From: Acidobacteriota bacterium
GTDB lineage: Bacteria; Acidobacteriota; Terriglobia; UBA7540
DNA length: 47,237 nt
NCBI GenBank assembly: GCA_902812365.1
Contig: CADDZC010000025.1
Span: 1-47,237 of the forward strand
Direction of reading: 5' to 3'
Shown: piece after piece, positions 9,104 to 17,547 of the stretch
How the letters are laid out: each line of letters starts with the position of its first letter
How positions within the stretch are numbered: the stretch's first letter is position 1
Program-made: the position numbers and the translations under genes
Notes under the pieces: model-generated
Told to the model about the DNA's origin: nothing
The model's input: the letters and a program-made list of their open reading frames with translations, nothing else
Database searches by the model: none

Positions 9104-9260
9104 TCTTCCTACTCCTTGCGGCCCTCAGTGCGGGCCAGGGTTTGAGGCGACATCAAGTCGCGAAGCGTAACCTACGCACCCGGCCGTTATCGGTGGCGTC
9201 GCCGATGATCCGGTTTCTTCCGAATCAGAAACGACCCAGATGACTGGAACGCTGCCCCAT

Positions 9261-9289
9261 AATCTACCACGCTGTGCCTCGTTCCGCAA
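9261..9289 (-). promoter_or_regulatory. Sigma70-like promoter for the Hfq-like gene
   Basis: On the minus strand TTGCGG, a 17-bp spacer and TAGATT, with TG one base before the -10 box (extended -10). The predicted start is about 9254, leaving a ~150-nt leader before the GTG at 9103. Confidence 0.5.
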
Positions 9290-9315
9290 ATGCTTTTTCA
9301 GCGTGACGAGAATGA

Positions 9316-10443
9316 TCAGTCGCCAAACGCGGGGCCGGAACCAGAAATCGAATCTTCCTGATTGCCACGCCTCTGCACCATAACCTCGATTCCAAGGGCC
9401 TCAAAGCCAAGTTGTTGGTTGACGTTCCGAGTTCGGAGACGGTAGGCCTCATCGAGGCCATCCTTGAGCCGCTCAATCTCTGCCAAACTGAGCCTGCGGC
9501 TCCAACGTTTAAGACGGGGCAGCAAATCCACGTGGCTCACGGCTGACTCTTCCGCCCCTTCCACCATGAGCAGAAGATCACGCAGCAAACTATAGCCTAT
9601 CTTCAATACATCTTCAAATTCATCGTGGCGCTCGCTCAACGCCCTGGCCGACTCGATGAGCTGCTTCCATTCTTCAGCGGCCACCCCCCCGGACCAATCC
9701 GCAGCGACACTGTCCAGGAGGTCAAGCCAAGGGCGGATCTGCCTGGCATACGCGGCGGGATCAAACGTCAAAGCCTTCGCCACGCTACCGGCCGCAAGGC
9801 GCGCCGCCTGCTGCCTCTCCGCTTTCGGCAGCGCAGACTTCTCCTCGAGCAGTTGCAAAATCGTCTCGGCTCCAACCGGCGAAAATACAATCCGCCGCGC
9901 CCGCGAGCGGATTGTCGGCCGCAGTTCCGCCGCGTTAGGCGAGATAAGAATGAAAATTGTTGTCTCCGGCGGCTCTTCGAGCACCTTCAGGAGAACATCA
10001 ACGGCCTGCCAATGGATGGTTTGGACCTGGTCCACGATAAGGACGCGGCGTAGAAGATCGAAGGGCCGTGTATAGGCTATCCGGCGGAGCTCTCGGACCT
10101 GCTCACTCAGAATAAAGCGTGTCATTGGTTCGATCAACTGCACATCGAAGTAAACTAGACCTTCGATCCGCTGACCGGAAGCTTTCAGTTCACGGCGTCG
10201 CGCGAGGTCCTCGCGTGCAGCACGCACCATCGCATCCACCTGACAGCAACGATGGCACTGGCCACAGAAATCGTCCCGAAGACGGCCGCAATTCAACGCT
10301 TTCGCCAACATTAAAGCCAGTGTCTTTTTCCCCACCCCGTCGGGCCCCGTGAAAAGCAACGTGCCCGGCACCCGACCGGTGCGCAGCATCTCTCGCACCG
10401 TTCTTACGGCGCCCGAGTTCCCGATATAGGCGTTAAATGGCAT
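9316..10443 (-). CDS. holB: DNA polymerase III delta' subunit (clamp-loader ATPase-like)
   Basis: 375 residues. The AAA+ module has Walker A GPDGVGKKT, a zinc-binding cluster CGQCHRC, the region RRVLIVDQVQTI at the Walker B position, and sensor-like PTIRSRA. This is the delta' member of the clamp loader that opens the sliding clamp for DNA polymerase III. An insert of ~30 Arg/Glu-rich residues follows the zinc cluster (AREDLARRRELK), and the C-terminal helical domain is of normal size. tmk lies 111 bp upstream on the same strand, the common tmk-holB pairing. The start ATG at 10443 fits the family N-terminus (GNSGAVRTVREML). Confidence 0.92.
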   Translation of the reverse strand: MPFNAYIGNSGAVRTVREMLRTGRVPGTLLFTGPDGVGKKTLALMLAKALNCGRLRDDFCGQCHRCCQVDAMVRAAREDLARRRELKASGQRIEGLVYFDVQLIEPMTRFILSEQVRELRRIAYTRPFDLLRRVLIVDQVQTIHWQAVDVLLKVLEEPPETTIFILISPNAAELRPTIRSRARRIVFSPVGAETILQLLEEKSALPKAERQQAARLAAGSVAKALTFDPAAYARQIRPWLDLLDSVAADWSGGVAAEEWKQLIESARALSERHDEFEDVLKIGYSLLRDLLLMVEGAEESAVSHVDLLPRLKRWSRRLSLAEIERLKDGLDEAYRLRTRNVNQQLGFEALGIEVMVQRRGNQEDSISGSGPAFGD

Positions 10444-10554
10444 GCGAAACTTGAAGGCTAATCCTCATTCAGGCTACTCGGGCCTCGCCGAGGCGATGCG
10501 TGTTTCCGCGTCAAACACCTATCCTGATTCGCATGGCGATCCAGGACTGCGCAA

Positions 10555-11358
10555 TCAGCGGCGCCGGATACCCGCCCTTTGGCCAACGCCCGCCAAAAAC
10601 TCATCCACTATGCGCCGGATCTCCGCCTGTACCTCCGCGACGGTCCGCCCGGCCTTCACCACCCGAACGCGTCGAGGATTACGACGCGCGATCGCCAGAT
10701 AACCCGACCGAACCCGGCGCTGGAATTGCAAACCTTCCGCCTCGAAGCGCCCTCCGTGGCCATGGCGCCGCTTCCCGCGGCTCTCGGCGCGCCGAAGCGA
10801 CGTGTGGGGATCGAGATCGAGGAGAATCGTAAGGTCTGGTTGTGTGGAGCGGCACACCAGGCGATCCAACGCGCTCACCACCCCCGGACTAAGCCGACGA
10901 CCGTAGCCCTGATAAGCCAAGCTGGCGTCATTAAATCGGTCGCTAACCACAATCTCGCCGCGAGCGAGCGCCGGCTGGATGACTTGCTCGAGATGTTCGG
11001 CGCGTGCGGCGTACATTAGCAGTAGCTCGGCAAGAGGCGACACCTGTGCCGGCCGCCCAGCGAGCAGCACGGCGCGAATGCGCTCACCCAGGGGCGTCCC
11101 GCCCGGTTCTCGCGTGAGGGCGACGGCGTAGCCTCGCTGTCGAAGGTAGGTCGCCAGGCGGCGTGCCTGCGTCGTCTTGCCTGTGCCGTCGATACCTTCC
11201 AAAGTAATCAAGACGCCGCGCTGCTTTACTCTATCCCGCAGTCGATCCTTAGCCAGCTTTCCTCCGTCGCCATCGAGTATACAGCGGTCCAGGAGCCCGC
11301 ACGGCAGTTCTCGCACTAGCCCATTGAGCAAACTGGCCTGGGCCCGCCCCGGCCTCAT
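10555..11358 (-). CDS. tmk: Thymidylate kinase (start uncertain)
   Basis: The enzyme phosphorylates dTMP to dTDP. It has the P-loop EGIDGTGKTTQ, the TREPGGTPLG loop, a DRF motif (SDRFNDASLAYQGYG) in place of the usual DRY, and a basic lid region (RAESRGKRRHG). The core begins at about 11211, where a TTG would give 218 residues, the usual family length, but without a clear ribosome site. The nearest ATG in frame (11358, used here) adds ~49 residues of low-similarity sequence. yggS is divergent 24 bp from that ATG. The family call is firm; the start is not. Confidence 0.88.
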   Translation of the reverse strand: MRPGRAQASLLNGLVRELPCGLLDRCILDGDGGKLAKDRLRDRVKQRGVLITLEGIDGTGKTTQARRLATYLRQRGYAVALTREPGGTPLGERIRAVLLAGRPAQVSPLAELLLMYAARAEHLEQVIQPALARGEIVVSDRFNDASLAYQGYGRRLSPGVVSALDRLVCRSTQPDLTILLDLDPHTSLRRAESRGKRRHGHGGRFEAEGLQFQRRVRSGYLAIARRNPRRVRVVKAGRTVAEVQAEIRRIVDEFLAGVGQRAGIRRR

Positions 11359-11361
11359 CGA

Positions 11362-11370
11362 TGATAGAAT
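11362..11370 (+). promoter_or_regulatory. Extended -10 promoter for yggS
   Basis: TGATAGAAT matches TGnTAGAAT, 12 bp before the ATG at 11383. No -35 box is evident. The mRNA would have a very short leader. Confidence 0.35.
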
Positions 11371-11382
11371 AAATGGCGAGTC

Positions 11383-12114
11383 ATGGTCGATATTAGCGAA
11401 AATATCGCCCGCGTATACGAACGGATTGCAGCAGCGTGTCGTCGCGTAGACCGACCGCCAGGGGGTGTGCGGCTCGTGGCCGTCAGCAAAACGGTTGATC
11501 CCGAGCGCATCCGACAAGCCCACTTAGCGGGCGTCAGCGATTTCGGCGAAAACCGAGTGCAAGAGGCTGAGGGAAAACGCCCGGCGCTCGCCGACCTCGC
11601 CATCACTTGGCACCTGATCGGTCATTTGCAATCCAACAAGGCCCGGCGAGCCCGCGAACTCTTCCATTGGTTGCACTCAATTGATTCGGAACGGTTGGCC
11701 AATAAGCTCGATAAGGCCGGGGCACTCCATGGCGCGCGCCTACCCGTTTTGCTGGAAGTCAATCTCGGCGGGGAGATCAGCAAATTTGGAGCCCGCGAGG
11801 CCGAAATCATAGACCTGGCGCGCCACGTCAGCCGGCTCCCGTCTCTCGAGTTGCGAGGTCTGATGACGATTCCACCCTTCTCCGAAGACCCCCAAAGAAG
11901 CCGGCCGTACTTTCGCCGCTTGCGAGAACTCGCCGGGGCGATTGTCTCCGCGGGTTTGCCACAGGCTTCGATGCGGGAGCTCTCGATGGGCATGAGCCAC
12001 GACTTTGAAGTGGCTATCGAAGAAGGTGCAACCATGGTTCGGGTTGGCACGGCCATATTTGGCAAAAGGTCGAACTTGCCGGTGAGTGCCACCATATCAG
12101 AAGTCGCCTTTTAG
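11383..12114 (+). CDS. yggS: YggS/PROSC-family pyridoxal-phosphate homeostasis protein
   Basis: 243 residues, a normal length. It is a single alanine-racemase-like TIM barrel with the PLP lysine in VAVSKTVDPERI, then FGENRVQEAEGK, ITWHLIGHLQSNKAR, HSIDSERLANKLD and SMGMSHDFEVAIEEGATMVRVGTAIFG, all hallmark segments. It binds and buffers PLP in the cytoplasm rather than racemising amino acids. In many bacteria yggS sits with cell-division or sepF genes; here it is followed by a sodium:solute symporter. Confidence 0.95.
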   Translation: MVDISENIARVYERIAAACRRVDRPPGGVRLVAVSKTVDPERIRQAHLAGVSDFGENRVQEAEGKRPALADLAITWHLIGHLQSNKARRARELFHWLHSIDSERLANKLDKAGALHGARLPVLLEVNLGGEISKFGAREAEIIDLARHVSRLPSLELRGLMTIPPFSEDPQRSRPYFRRLRELAGAIVSAGLPQASMRELSMGMSHDFEVAIEEGATMVRVGTAIFGKRSNLPVSATISEVAF

Positions 12115-12193
12115 GGTCCCGGGGCGGAGCATCTCCCAATCAACAAGGAAGCTATCTGGAGTCGAAACGCACGCCCACGTTGTTGATATTCTG

Positions 12194-13639
12194 ATGTTTA
12201 AGGTTTCAACTATCCTTTACGCTGCCGTCTTGGGCGTCATCGTCATCGCGATGCTCGCGGTTAGCATTGGTCGGTCAGTCCGGCTCACGTCTCACGACGA
12301 CTTTATGGTGGCCGACCGCAACCTCTCGGGCGCCGTGTTGATCTTCACGCTGCTCTGTTCCTGGATCGGAGCCGGGAGTCTGTTTGCGGGCGCCGAATTC
12401 GCCTATCATCAGGGCCTCGCCTCATTGTGGCTGCCGGCAGGCGGTTGGGTAGGCCTGATGGTTGTTTATTTCACGGCTGGGCGCGCGCGCGCTTTCGCTC
12501 AATACACGGTACCGGACCTACTGGAAGTGCGTTATGGCGCGCTGGCCCGCGTTTTCGGCACCCTCTGCATCATCGTCTCCTACACAGCCATTGTGAGCTA
12601 CCAACTGAAGGGAGGTGGGCGAATTCTGAACCTGGCTTTGGGTATCAGCGAGACGCGGGGCACAGTCCTCATGGCCATTTTTGTCATCGTTTTCACGGCC
12701 CTTGCCGGGATGTCTTCGGTCGCGTACGTGGACCTCGTGATTGGCATCGCCGTGACGATCGGATGTCTCGTCGCCTTTCCTGCCCTGGTTAATCAGGTCG
12801 GCGGATGGAGGGTCGTCCACTCGGCTTTACCGCCTAGCCATTTTACGGTGTTCGGGACTATGAAGTGGACGGAGGCGATGGGTTACTTCTTCCCCACGTT
12901 TACCCTGATGCTGGGCAATCAGACGATGTATCAGAAATTCTATGCGGCAAAGAGCGAACGCGTCGCAAGACACGCCGTAGTCGGTTGGATTGGCGGCACG
13001 GTCTTGCTCGAGACCGTCATTGTCCTAATCGCCGTGACTGGCAGCGTTCTGTTTCGGCGCCAACTCGGGGCCACCGACCATCCTCTACCGCCCTGGGCAA
13101 TCATCCCGTATGCGGCACGTCGCGGCCTGACCCCTGCTGTCGGCTCCATTTTTCTGAGCGCTATCTTCGCCAAAGTCATTTCCACGGGTAATAATTTTCT
13201 TTTCTCTCCGGCCTCGAGCGTGGTGCACGACCTTTTCCAACGCTTTGTGCTCAAGGGATGGAGTGATCGCCCCCTCCTTCTATTATCGCGTCTGAGCGTA
13301 ATCATCCTGGGGTTGATCGCATTGGCCCAAGCCTTTCAGCCTTCAGTTCTGGCAACCGCGGTCTATGCTTACGACGTGTACGGCGCAGGGCTTACGCCTG
13401 CGATCATGGCTGCGTTCTTGTGGGAGCGCGCCACTGTAGCCGGAGGAATCTGTTCGATCATCGCCGGCACAACAGTTGCGCTCGCATGGAAAATCATGGG
13501 TTATGCGACGCCGATGATCTTCCCTGCGCTGGCGGCTTCGCTCGCCTGCTTGGTCGCAGTCAGCCTGGCGACGACACCTTCGCCGCGAAAGGAACAATGT
13601 CGCCCGGTCCTCGGCCGGCCGGCCGCAGCCGGCAAATGA
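12194..13639 (+). CDS. Sodium:solute symporter (SSS family)
   Basis: 481 residues from the ATG at 12194. The earlier in-frame start (12086) overlaps yggS and adds a polar stretch with no family likeness. There are about 12-13 hydrophobic helices. The segment SHDDFMVADRNLSG after helix 1 and IGAGSLFAGAEFAYHQG in helix 2 are typical of the family, as is YTVPDLLEVRYG. It should bring a solute into the cell with sodium; the substrate (sugar, amino acid, carboxylate or nucleobase) cannot be told. The C-terminal tail is basic. Confidence 0.88.
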   Translation: MFKVSTILYAAVLGVIVIAMLAVSIGRSVRLTSHDDFMVADRNLSGAVLIFTLLCSWIGAGSLFAGAEFAYHQGLASLWLPAGGWVGLMVVYFTAGRARAFAQYTVPDLLEVRYGALARVFGTLCIIVSYTAIVSYQLKGGGRILNLALGISETRGTVLMAIFVIVFTALAGMSSVAYVDLVIGIAVTIGCLVAFPALVNQVGGWRVVHSALPPSHFTVFGTMKWTEAMGYFFPTFTLMLGNQTMYQKFYAAKSERVARHAVVGWIGGTVLLETVIVLIAVTGSVLFRRQLGATDHPLPPWAIIPYAARRGLTPAVGSIFLSAIFAKVISTGNNFLFSPASSVVHDLFQRFVLKGWSDRPLLLLSRLSVIILGLIALAQAFQPSVLATAVYAYDVYGAGLTPAIMAAFLWERATVAGGICSIIAGTTVALAWKIMGYATPMIFPALAASLACLVAVSLATTPSPRKEQCRPVLGRPAAAGK

Positions 13640-13675
13640 TCAGAGATCGCCTCCCCCGACCGGAGTCAAACCAGG

Positions 13676-13681
13676 TATAAT
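13676..13681 (+). promoter_or_regulatory. Consensus -10 box (TATAAT)
   Basis: A perfect TATAAT 24 bp before the GTG at 13706. No good -35 box sits 16-18 bp upstream, so the promoter would need an activator or be weak. Confidence 0.35.
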
Positions 13682-13705
13682 TGGATTCGCTGCCGGGGAC
13701 GACGC

Positions 13706-14248
13706 GTGACCATTGACGAAGCACTCAGTAAGCTCGACGAAAATATCAGGCGCCTTAAGATCGAATACGAGACCTATTTTAATGGTGGTTCGCCTCGACC
13801 GCCCCGCGACACGGTGTTTCGCGTCGAAACCGCCATCAAGAAATATTCGGGCGAGATGGGGGAGTTGAATTTCGCACAGCGATTTCGCTTCAACCAGTTG
13901 GCCCAGAAATACGCGGTTTATAATGACCTGTGGAGGAGGCGCCTCAAGGACATCGAGGAAGGGCGCGCGCCGATCGCTCGGCGACGCGAAGCTTCAGTGG
14001 CCTTCGAGGGGCCATTCCGCGTGGTCTGCGCCGACCTGACCCCGGAAGTTGTGGACCAGCTCTTGGGAGCGCTCGTTCGCGCCAAGCATCAAGTGGGCGA
14101 CCCCGTCGAAAATCTGGATCCGGCTCGCTTCGCCCAGTTCGTCCGCCAGAAAGCAGAGCAGGTTAAACAGAAGCTCGGTTGCGCGCAAGTGCAATTTTCG
14201 GTCAGCATTGAAGACGGCAAGGTAAGATTCACGGCGGGAAAAGCCTAA
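13706..14248 (+). CDS. MXAN_5187 C-terminal-like protein of unknown function
   Basis: 180 residues from a GTG. The first half is helical and charged, with the recognisable segment RRLKIEYETYFNGG then PRPPRDTVFRVETAIKKY and NFAQRFRFNQLAQKY, which I recognise from proteins annotated with the MXAN_5187 C-terminal domain of myxobacteria and acidobacteria. The second half (about 95-180) is a separate alpha/beta region. No signal peptide or membrane helix, so cytoplasmic. The function is unknown. It is flanked by a symporter and purH with a private -10 box, so it may be its own transcription unit. Confidence 0.7.
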   Translation: MTIDEALSKLDENIRRLKIEYETYFNGGSPRPPRDTVFRVETAIKKYSGEMGELNFAQRFRFNQLAQKYAVYNDLWRRRLKDIEEGRAPIARRREASVAFEGPFRVVCADLTPEVVDQLLGALVRAKHQVGDPVENLDPARFAQFVRQKAEQVKQKLGCAQVQFSVSIEDGKVRFTAGKA

Positions 14249-14350
14249 GGTCCGAGAGTCAGTACCGGCAGTTCCGAGCCTGCGGAGGTCGGCGAACGTA
14301 CGACATCAACCCTCCGTTGTTCCAAATTCTGTCCCCTACCCGGAGCATTC

Positions 14351-15946
14351 ATGAAGAAAATTTATCGAGCCCTGGTCAGTGTCAGCGACAAGACGGGCGT
14401 GGTTGACTTCGCGCAAGGACTCACCGCACTGGGAATCGAAATCGTTTCCACGGGCGGAACAGCCAAGCTGTTGCGCGAGCGAGGACTCAAAATCCGCGAT
14501 GTGTCGGAGATCACCGGCTTTCCCGAAATGCTCGACGGACGGATCAAAACGCTGCATCCCAAAATTCACGGCGCAATCCTGGCCATCCGTGACAATCCCG
14601 AGCACGGGCAGCAGCTCAAGGCCTATGGCATCGAGCCGATCGACCTCGTCGCGGTTAATCTATATCCATTTGAACAGACCGCTACGCGACCGGGCGTCAG
14701 GCTAGAGGAGCTGATCGAAAATATCGACATCGGGGGAGCGTCAATGATCCGGTCGGCCGCCAAAAACTTTGAGGACGTTGCGGTCATCGTCGACGCGGCC
14801 GACTACGGGCCCGTGGTCGAAGAGGCGCGCCGAAACTCGGGCGCTCTCTGCCGCGAAACACGCGCCCGCTTGGCCCGAAAGGCGTTCGCTATAACAGCCG
14901 CTTACGATGCCGCAATTTCGACCGTACTTGAAAACTGGACTGGTAGTCAGGCGATGCGCATGGAGCTCGCCGACAGCTCGCAGTCATTCTCGCTTCCTGA
15001 CAACCTCTATCTCAGTTTTCGCAAGGCCATTGATCTGCGGTACGGCGAGAATCCGCACCAGAAGGCTGCGCTGTATCTTGACCCGGCGGCCGCTGGCCGC
15101 GGCATGGCTTATGCGCGGCAGTTGCAGGGCAAAGAGCTCTCATTCAACAATTTGGTTGACCTTGAAGCGGCTTGGCGCCTGGCCGGCGAATTCGACGAAC
15201 CCGCGACCGCAATCATCAAGCACACAAACCCTTGCGGAGTGGCCACCGGGTCAACCCTGGCTGAAAGTTACAGGCGCGCTCTGGGTGTCGATCCAATTTC
15301 AGCCTTTGGCTCAGTCATTGCCTTCAATCAGGCGCTGGACGCCGCCACCGCCGAGGCCCTGTCAAAGCTGTATGTGGAAGCTGTGGTCGCGCCCGCCTTT
15401 GCGCCGGCGGCATTGGAAAAGTTGAGTGGCAAGAAGAACCTGCGCCTGATGGATATGTCTGCCACCCAAGGGGACGACCTCAGCCTCCAGCTGAAACGCA
15501 TCGGTGGCGGACTGCTCGTTCAAACTCCCGATACGTTTCCCGCCAGGCCGCGGGACTGGAAGTGTGTCACCGAGCGCCAGCCCACAGAGTCGGAACGGCG
15601 CGCCTTAGTGTTCGCTTGGAAGGTTGTCAAGCACGTGAAATCCAACGCTATCGTTTACGCCCGCGAAGGCGTTGTCGTGGGTATCGGAGCGGGACAGATG
15701 AGCCGCGTTGACGCCGTCAAAGTTGCCGCCATGAAAGCTCGCGACCTGAAGCACCCACTCTCGGGGACCGTGGTGGCTTCGGACGCTTTCTTTCCCTTCC
15801 CCGACGGTGTGGAGGAAGCCGCGCAGGCGGGTGCTACGGCTATCGTGCAACCGGGTGGATCGATCAAGGACAGCGACGTGATCGCCGCTGCTGACCGTTT
15901 AGGGTTGGCCATGCTCTTTACAGGGGTGAGGCACTTTCGACACTGA
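14351..15946 (+). CDS. purH: Bifunctional AICAR transformylase / IMP cyclohydrolase
   Basis: 531 residues. It catalyses the last two steps of purine synthesis: formylation of AICAR with 10-formyl-THF, then ring closure to IMP. The N-terminal cyclohydrolase domain has [22 protein letters not shown], the K-T-L-H-P-K motif ([13 protein letters not shown]) and NLYPFE. The C-terminal transformylase domain has [31 protein letters not shown] with the catalytic Lys-His pair, and [15 protein letters not shown] lies 6 nt before the ATG. It is not in a pur cluster. Confidence 0.97.
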   Translation: MKKIYRALVSVSDKTGVVDFAQGLTALGIEIVSTGGTAKLLRERGLKIRDVSEITGFPEMLDGRIKTLHPKIHGAILAIRDNPEHGQQLKAYGIEPIDLVAVNLYPFEQTATRPGVRLEELIENIDIGGASMIRSAAKNFEDVAVIVDAADYGPVVEEARRNSGALCRETRARLARKAFAITAAYDAAISTVLENWTGSQAMRMELADSSQSFSLPDNLYLSFRKAIDLRYGENPHQKAALYLDPAAAGRGMAYARQLQGKELSFNNLVDLEAAWRLAGEFDEPATAIIKHTNPCGVATGSTLAESYRRALGVDPISAFGSVIAFNQALDAATAEALSKLYVEAVVAPAFAPAALEKLSGKKNLRLMDMSATQGDDLSLQLKRIGGGLLVQTPDTFPARPRDWKCVTERQPTESERRALVFAWKVVKHVKSNAIVYAREGVVVGIGAGQMSRVDAVKVAAMKARDLKHPLSGTVVASDAFFPFPDGVEEAAQAGATAIVQPGGSIKDSDVIAAADRLGLAMLFTGVRHFRH

Positions 15947-15968
15947 GAACGCCGGTCGATAGACGCTC

Positions 15969-17078
15969 TCAGGATTTCGGCGAGTAGTAGCCGTCGCGCG
16001 CGATGATCTTGTATTTCACTTGCTTCCCCTTCTGATTCACAATCCGCAGCGGATTGCCAGTATCATCCACGAGTTCGACCTTTAAATGGTGAAATTTTCC
16101 ATCCCTGGCCGTGTCTGTCGGTACAAACCCGAGACTGTACTCGGTGCGGAGTTGCCCGGCAATTTGCTGGTAAATGGCCGGGAGATCGCCCTCGAAACGA
16201 GGGAAATACGCCTGGCCGCCCGAGTACTGAGCGATGTACTGCAACTGTGATCTAGCTTGGACGGCCGTCATTCCCAGATTGTAGCGCACATCGAGGAACT
16301 CGAGGATACTCACAGGGTAAATGGGCGTGTCAGATGCCCTCGCGATCTTAAGCATTTCCGGATAGGTCAGCTTACTGAAGGTGTCGATGCCGGAGCAAAT
16401 GGCAATGATTGCCTTCCTGCCTTTGATATCCTTCATGCGGTCGATCGTAAAGGCCAGCGCGTCATAAAGGTTCGTCTCGCTGAAACCGGGAATACGTAGC
16501 GTATCGAGAGCCGCCTGCACTTGATAGCGGTCCTGCGTAAAGTCGGTCGTGATGTGAGGCTTGAGGTCAAAATCCACCACCGCCACCCAATCGTTGGGCT
16601 TCATGTAGTTCAGGAATTCATAAGCATCCTGGAGCGCTAAAACCAGGAAGGGCCACCACTTATTGCTGAACTCAACCAGCAGGCAGACTGTGAGCGGCGC
16701 CTCCGAGGTGCCGAAGTTCGTGATTGTCTGCTCCACCCCATTGTCGTAAATCCGAAAATTCTTACGCCCCAACGTAGTGATGGGGTCACCATCTTTGTCA
16801 GTCACAAGAACGTCCACATTAACCAGATTCGTTGATGTAGAAAGTGTGTAGATGTCCTTCGGATTAATCTTCTCGATCTTGTTTTCCGGCAGGGGCTGAG
16901 GAGTTCCCGGTTGGCTTTTCTTCGGCACGAGCACCGTTTCGCCAGGTGGGGTGCTCGGACCGCTCGGGGCGGAGGACTGGTCCTGACCTTGCGCCAAAAG
17001 GGCGGGACCAAATCCTGGAATAGTCAACCGGACGGCGGCAACCAAAAAGACAATCAGCAGCGCTTTTCTCAGCTTCAC
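15969..17078 (-). CDS. Secreted VWA protein (VWFA-related Acidobacterial type)
   Basis: About 369 residues from the GTG at 17078, which has GGGGAG 7 nt upstream and leads straight into a signal peptide ([17 protein letters not shown]). An upstream ATG (17174) would add 32 residues. A Pro/Ser-rich linker follows, then [17 protein letters not shown] and [16 protein letters not shown], the beta domain that precedes the VWA fold in this group, and a VWA domain (VCLLVEF to [11 protein letters not shown]). The metal-binding DxSxS motif is degenerate (EFSNKW), so metal binding is doubtful. Such proteins are greatly expanded in Acidobacteriota. The role is unknown, presumably extracytoplasmic binding. 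Confidence 0.85.
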   Translation of the reverse strand: MKLRKALLIVFLVAAVRLTIPGFGPALLAQGQDQSSAPSGPSTPPGETVLVPKKSQPGTPQPLPENKIEKINPKDIYTLSTSTNLVNVDVLVTDKDGDPITTLGRKNFRIYDNGVEQTITNFGTSEAPLTVCLLVEFSNKWWPFLVLALQDAYEFLNYMKPNDWVAVVDFDLKPHITTDFTQDRYQVQAALDTLRIPGFSETNLYDALAFTIDRMKDIKGRKAIIAICSGIDTFSKLTYPEMLKIARASDTPIYPVSILEFLDVRYNLGMTAVQARSQLQYIAQYSGGQAYFPRFEGDLPAIYQQIAGQLRTEYSLGFVPTDTARDGKFHHLKVELVDDTGNPLRIVNQKGKQVKYKIIARDGYYSPKS

Positions 17079-17396
17079 GTCTCGGCTCCCCGGAACCATC
17101 GATATTCTGTTCATTATGATGCCATTCAGGGTGTTCCGGGTCAACCAGAATGGCCCCGGCGAGTTACGGGCCAACGGGCCGAGCTAACCCGCGGTTTCCA
17201 ACAAAAACTTAGGTATGCTCGGCGGGTATGGTTGGGCCCGGAGAAGGCCTCTGTTTGCGGTTGGTCGGAGCGTCGTTTTGGTGGTAGAAGTATCTGAACT
17301 GCTATTCTTCTCGGCCGGAGTTTGCGCCGCCGTGACCTCTGGTAATGTCGGCGTTGAAGGTCGTAACTCTTATGGCCTGGCACTTGCGGGCACCAT

Positions 17397-17439
17397 CCGG
17401 AATCATCCATGGTCGTCGCGGACGACCATGTCGTTCCGG
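17397..17439. repeat. Nested inverted repeat (hairpin or operator)
   Basis: The inner arms CATGGTCGTC and GACGACCATG are perfect complements around GCG (17408-17430). The outer arms CCGGAA and TTCCGG (17397-17402 and 17434-17439) also pair. Next to it is the perfect palindrome CGGTTAACCG at 17437-17446. It lies 26-68 bp upstream of the promoter for the gene at 17548, a usual place for an operator. There is no T-run, so a terminator is less likely. Confidence 0.6.
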
Positions 17440-17464
17440 TTAACCGATTGGCCCGGCACGAGGA

Positions 17465-17493
17465 TTGGGTTGCGGCACACTTTGCGGTATAGT
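17465..17493 (+). promoter_or_regulatory. Sigma70-like promoter for the secreted TIM-barrel-like protein
   Basis: TTGGGT and TATAGT are separated by 17 bp. The predicted start is about 17500, giving a ~48-nt leader before the ATG at 17548. Confidence 0.45.
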
Positions 17494-17547
17494 AGCCGGC
17501 CGGATCGTAGGGGTGGATGATTTCGACGGGTCTGAAAAGGCTCCTGT

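Larger units (their letters stand above)
17079..17547. other. Divergent intergenic region with nested inverted repeats and a promoter
   Basis: This 469-bp space separates two divergent secreted-protein genes. No frame looks like a protein. It holds an inverted repeat at 17397-17439, a palindrome at 17437-17446 and a plus-strand promoter at 17465-17493, listed separately. Confidence 0.6.
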
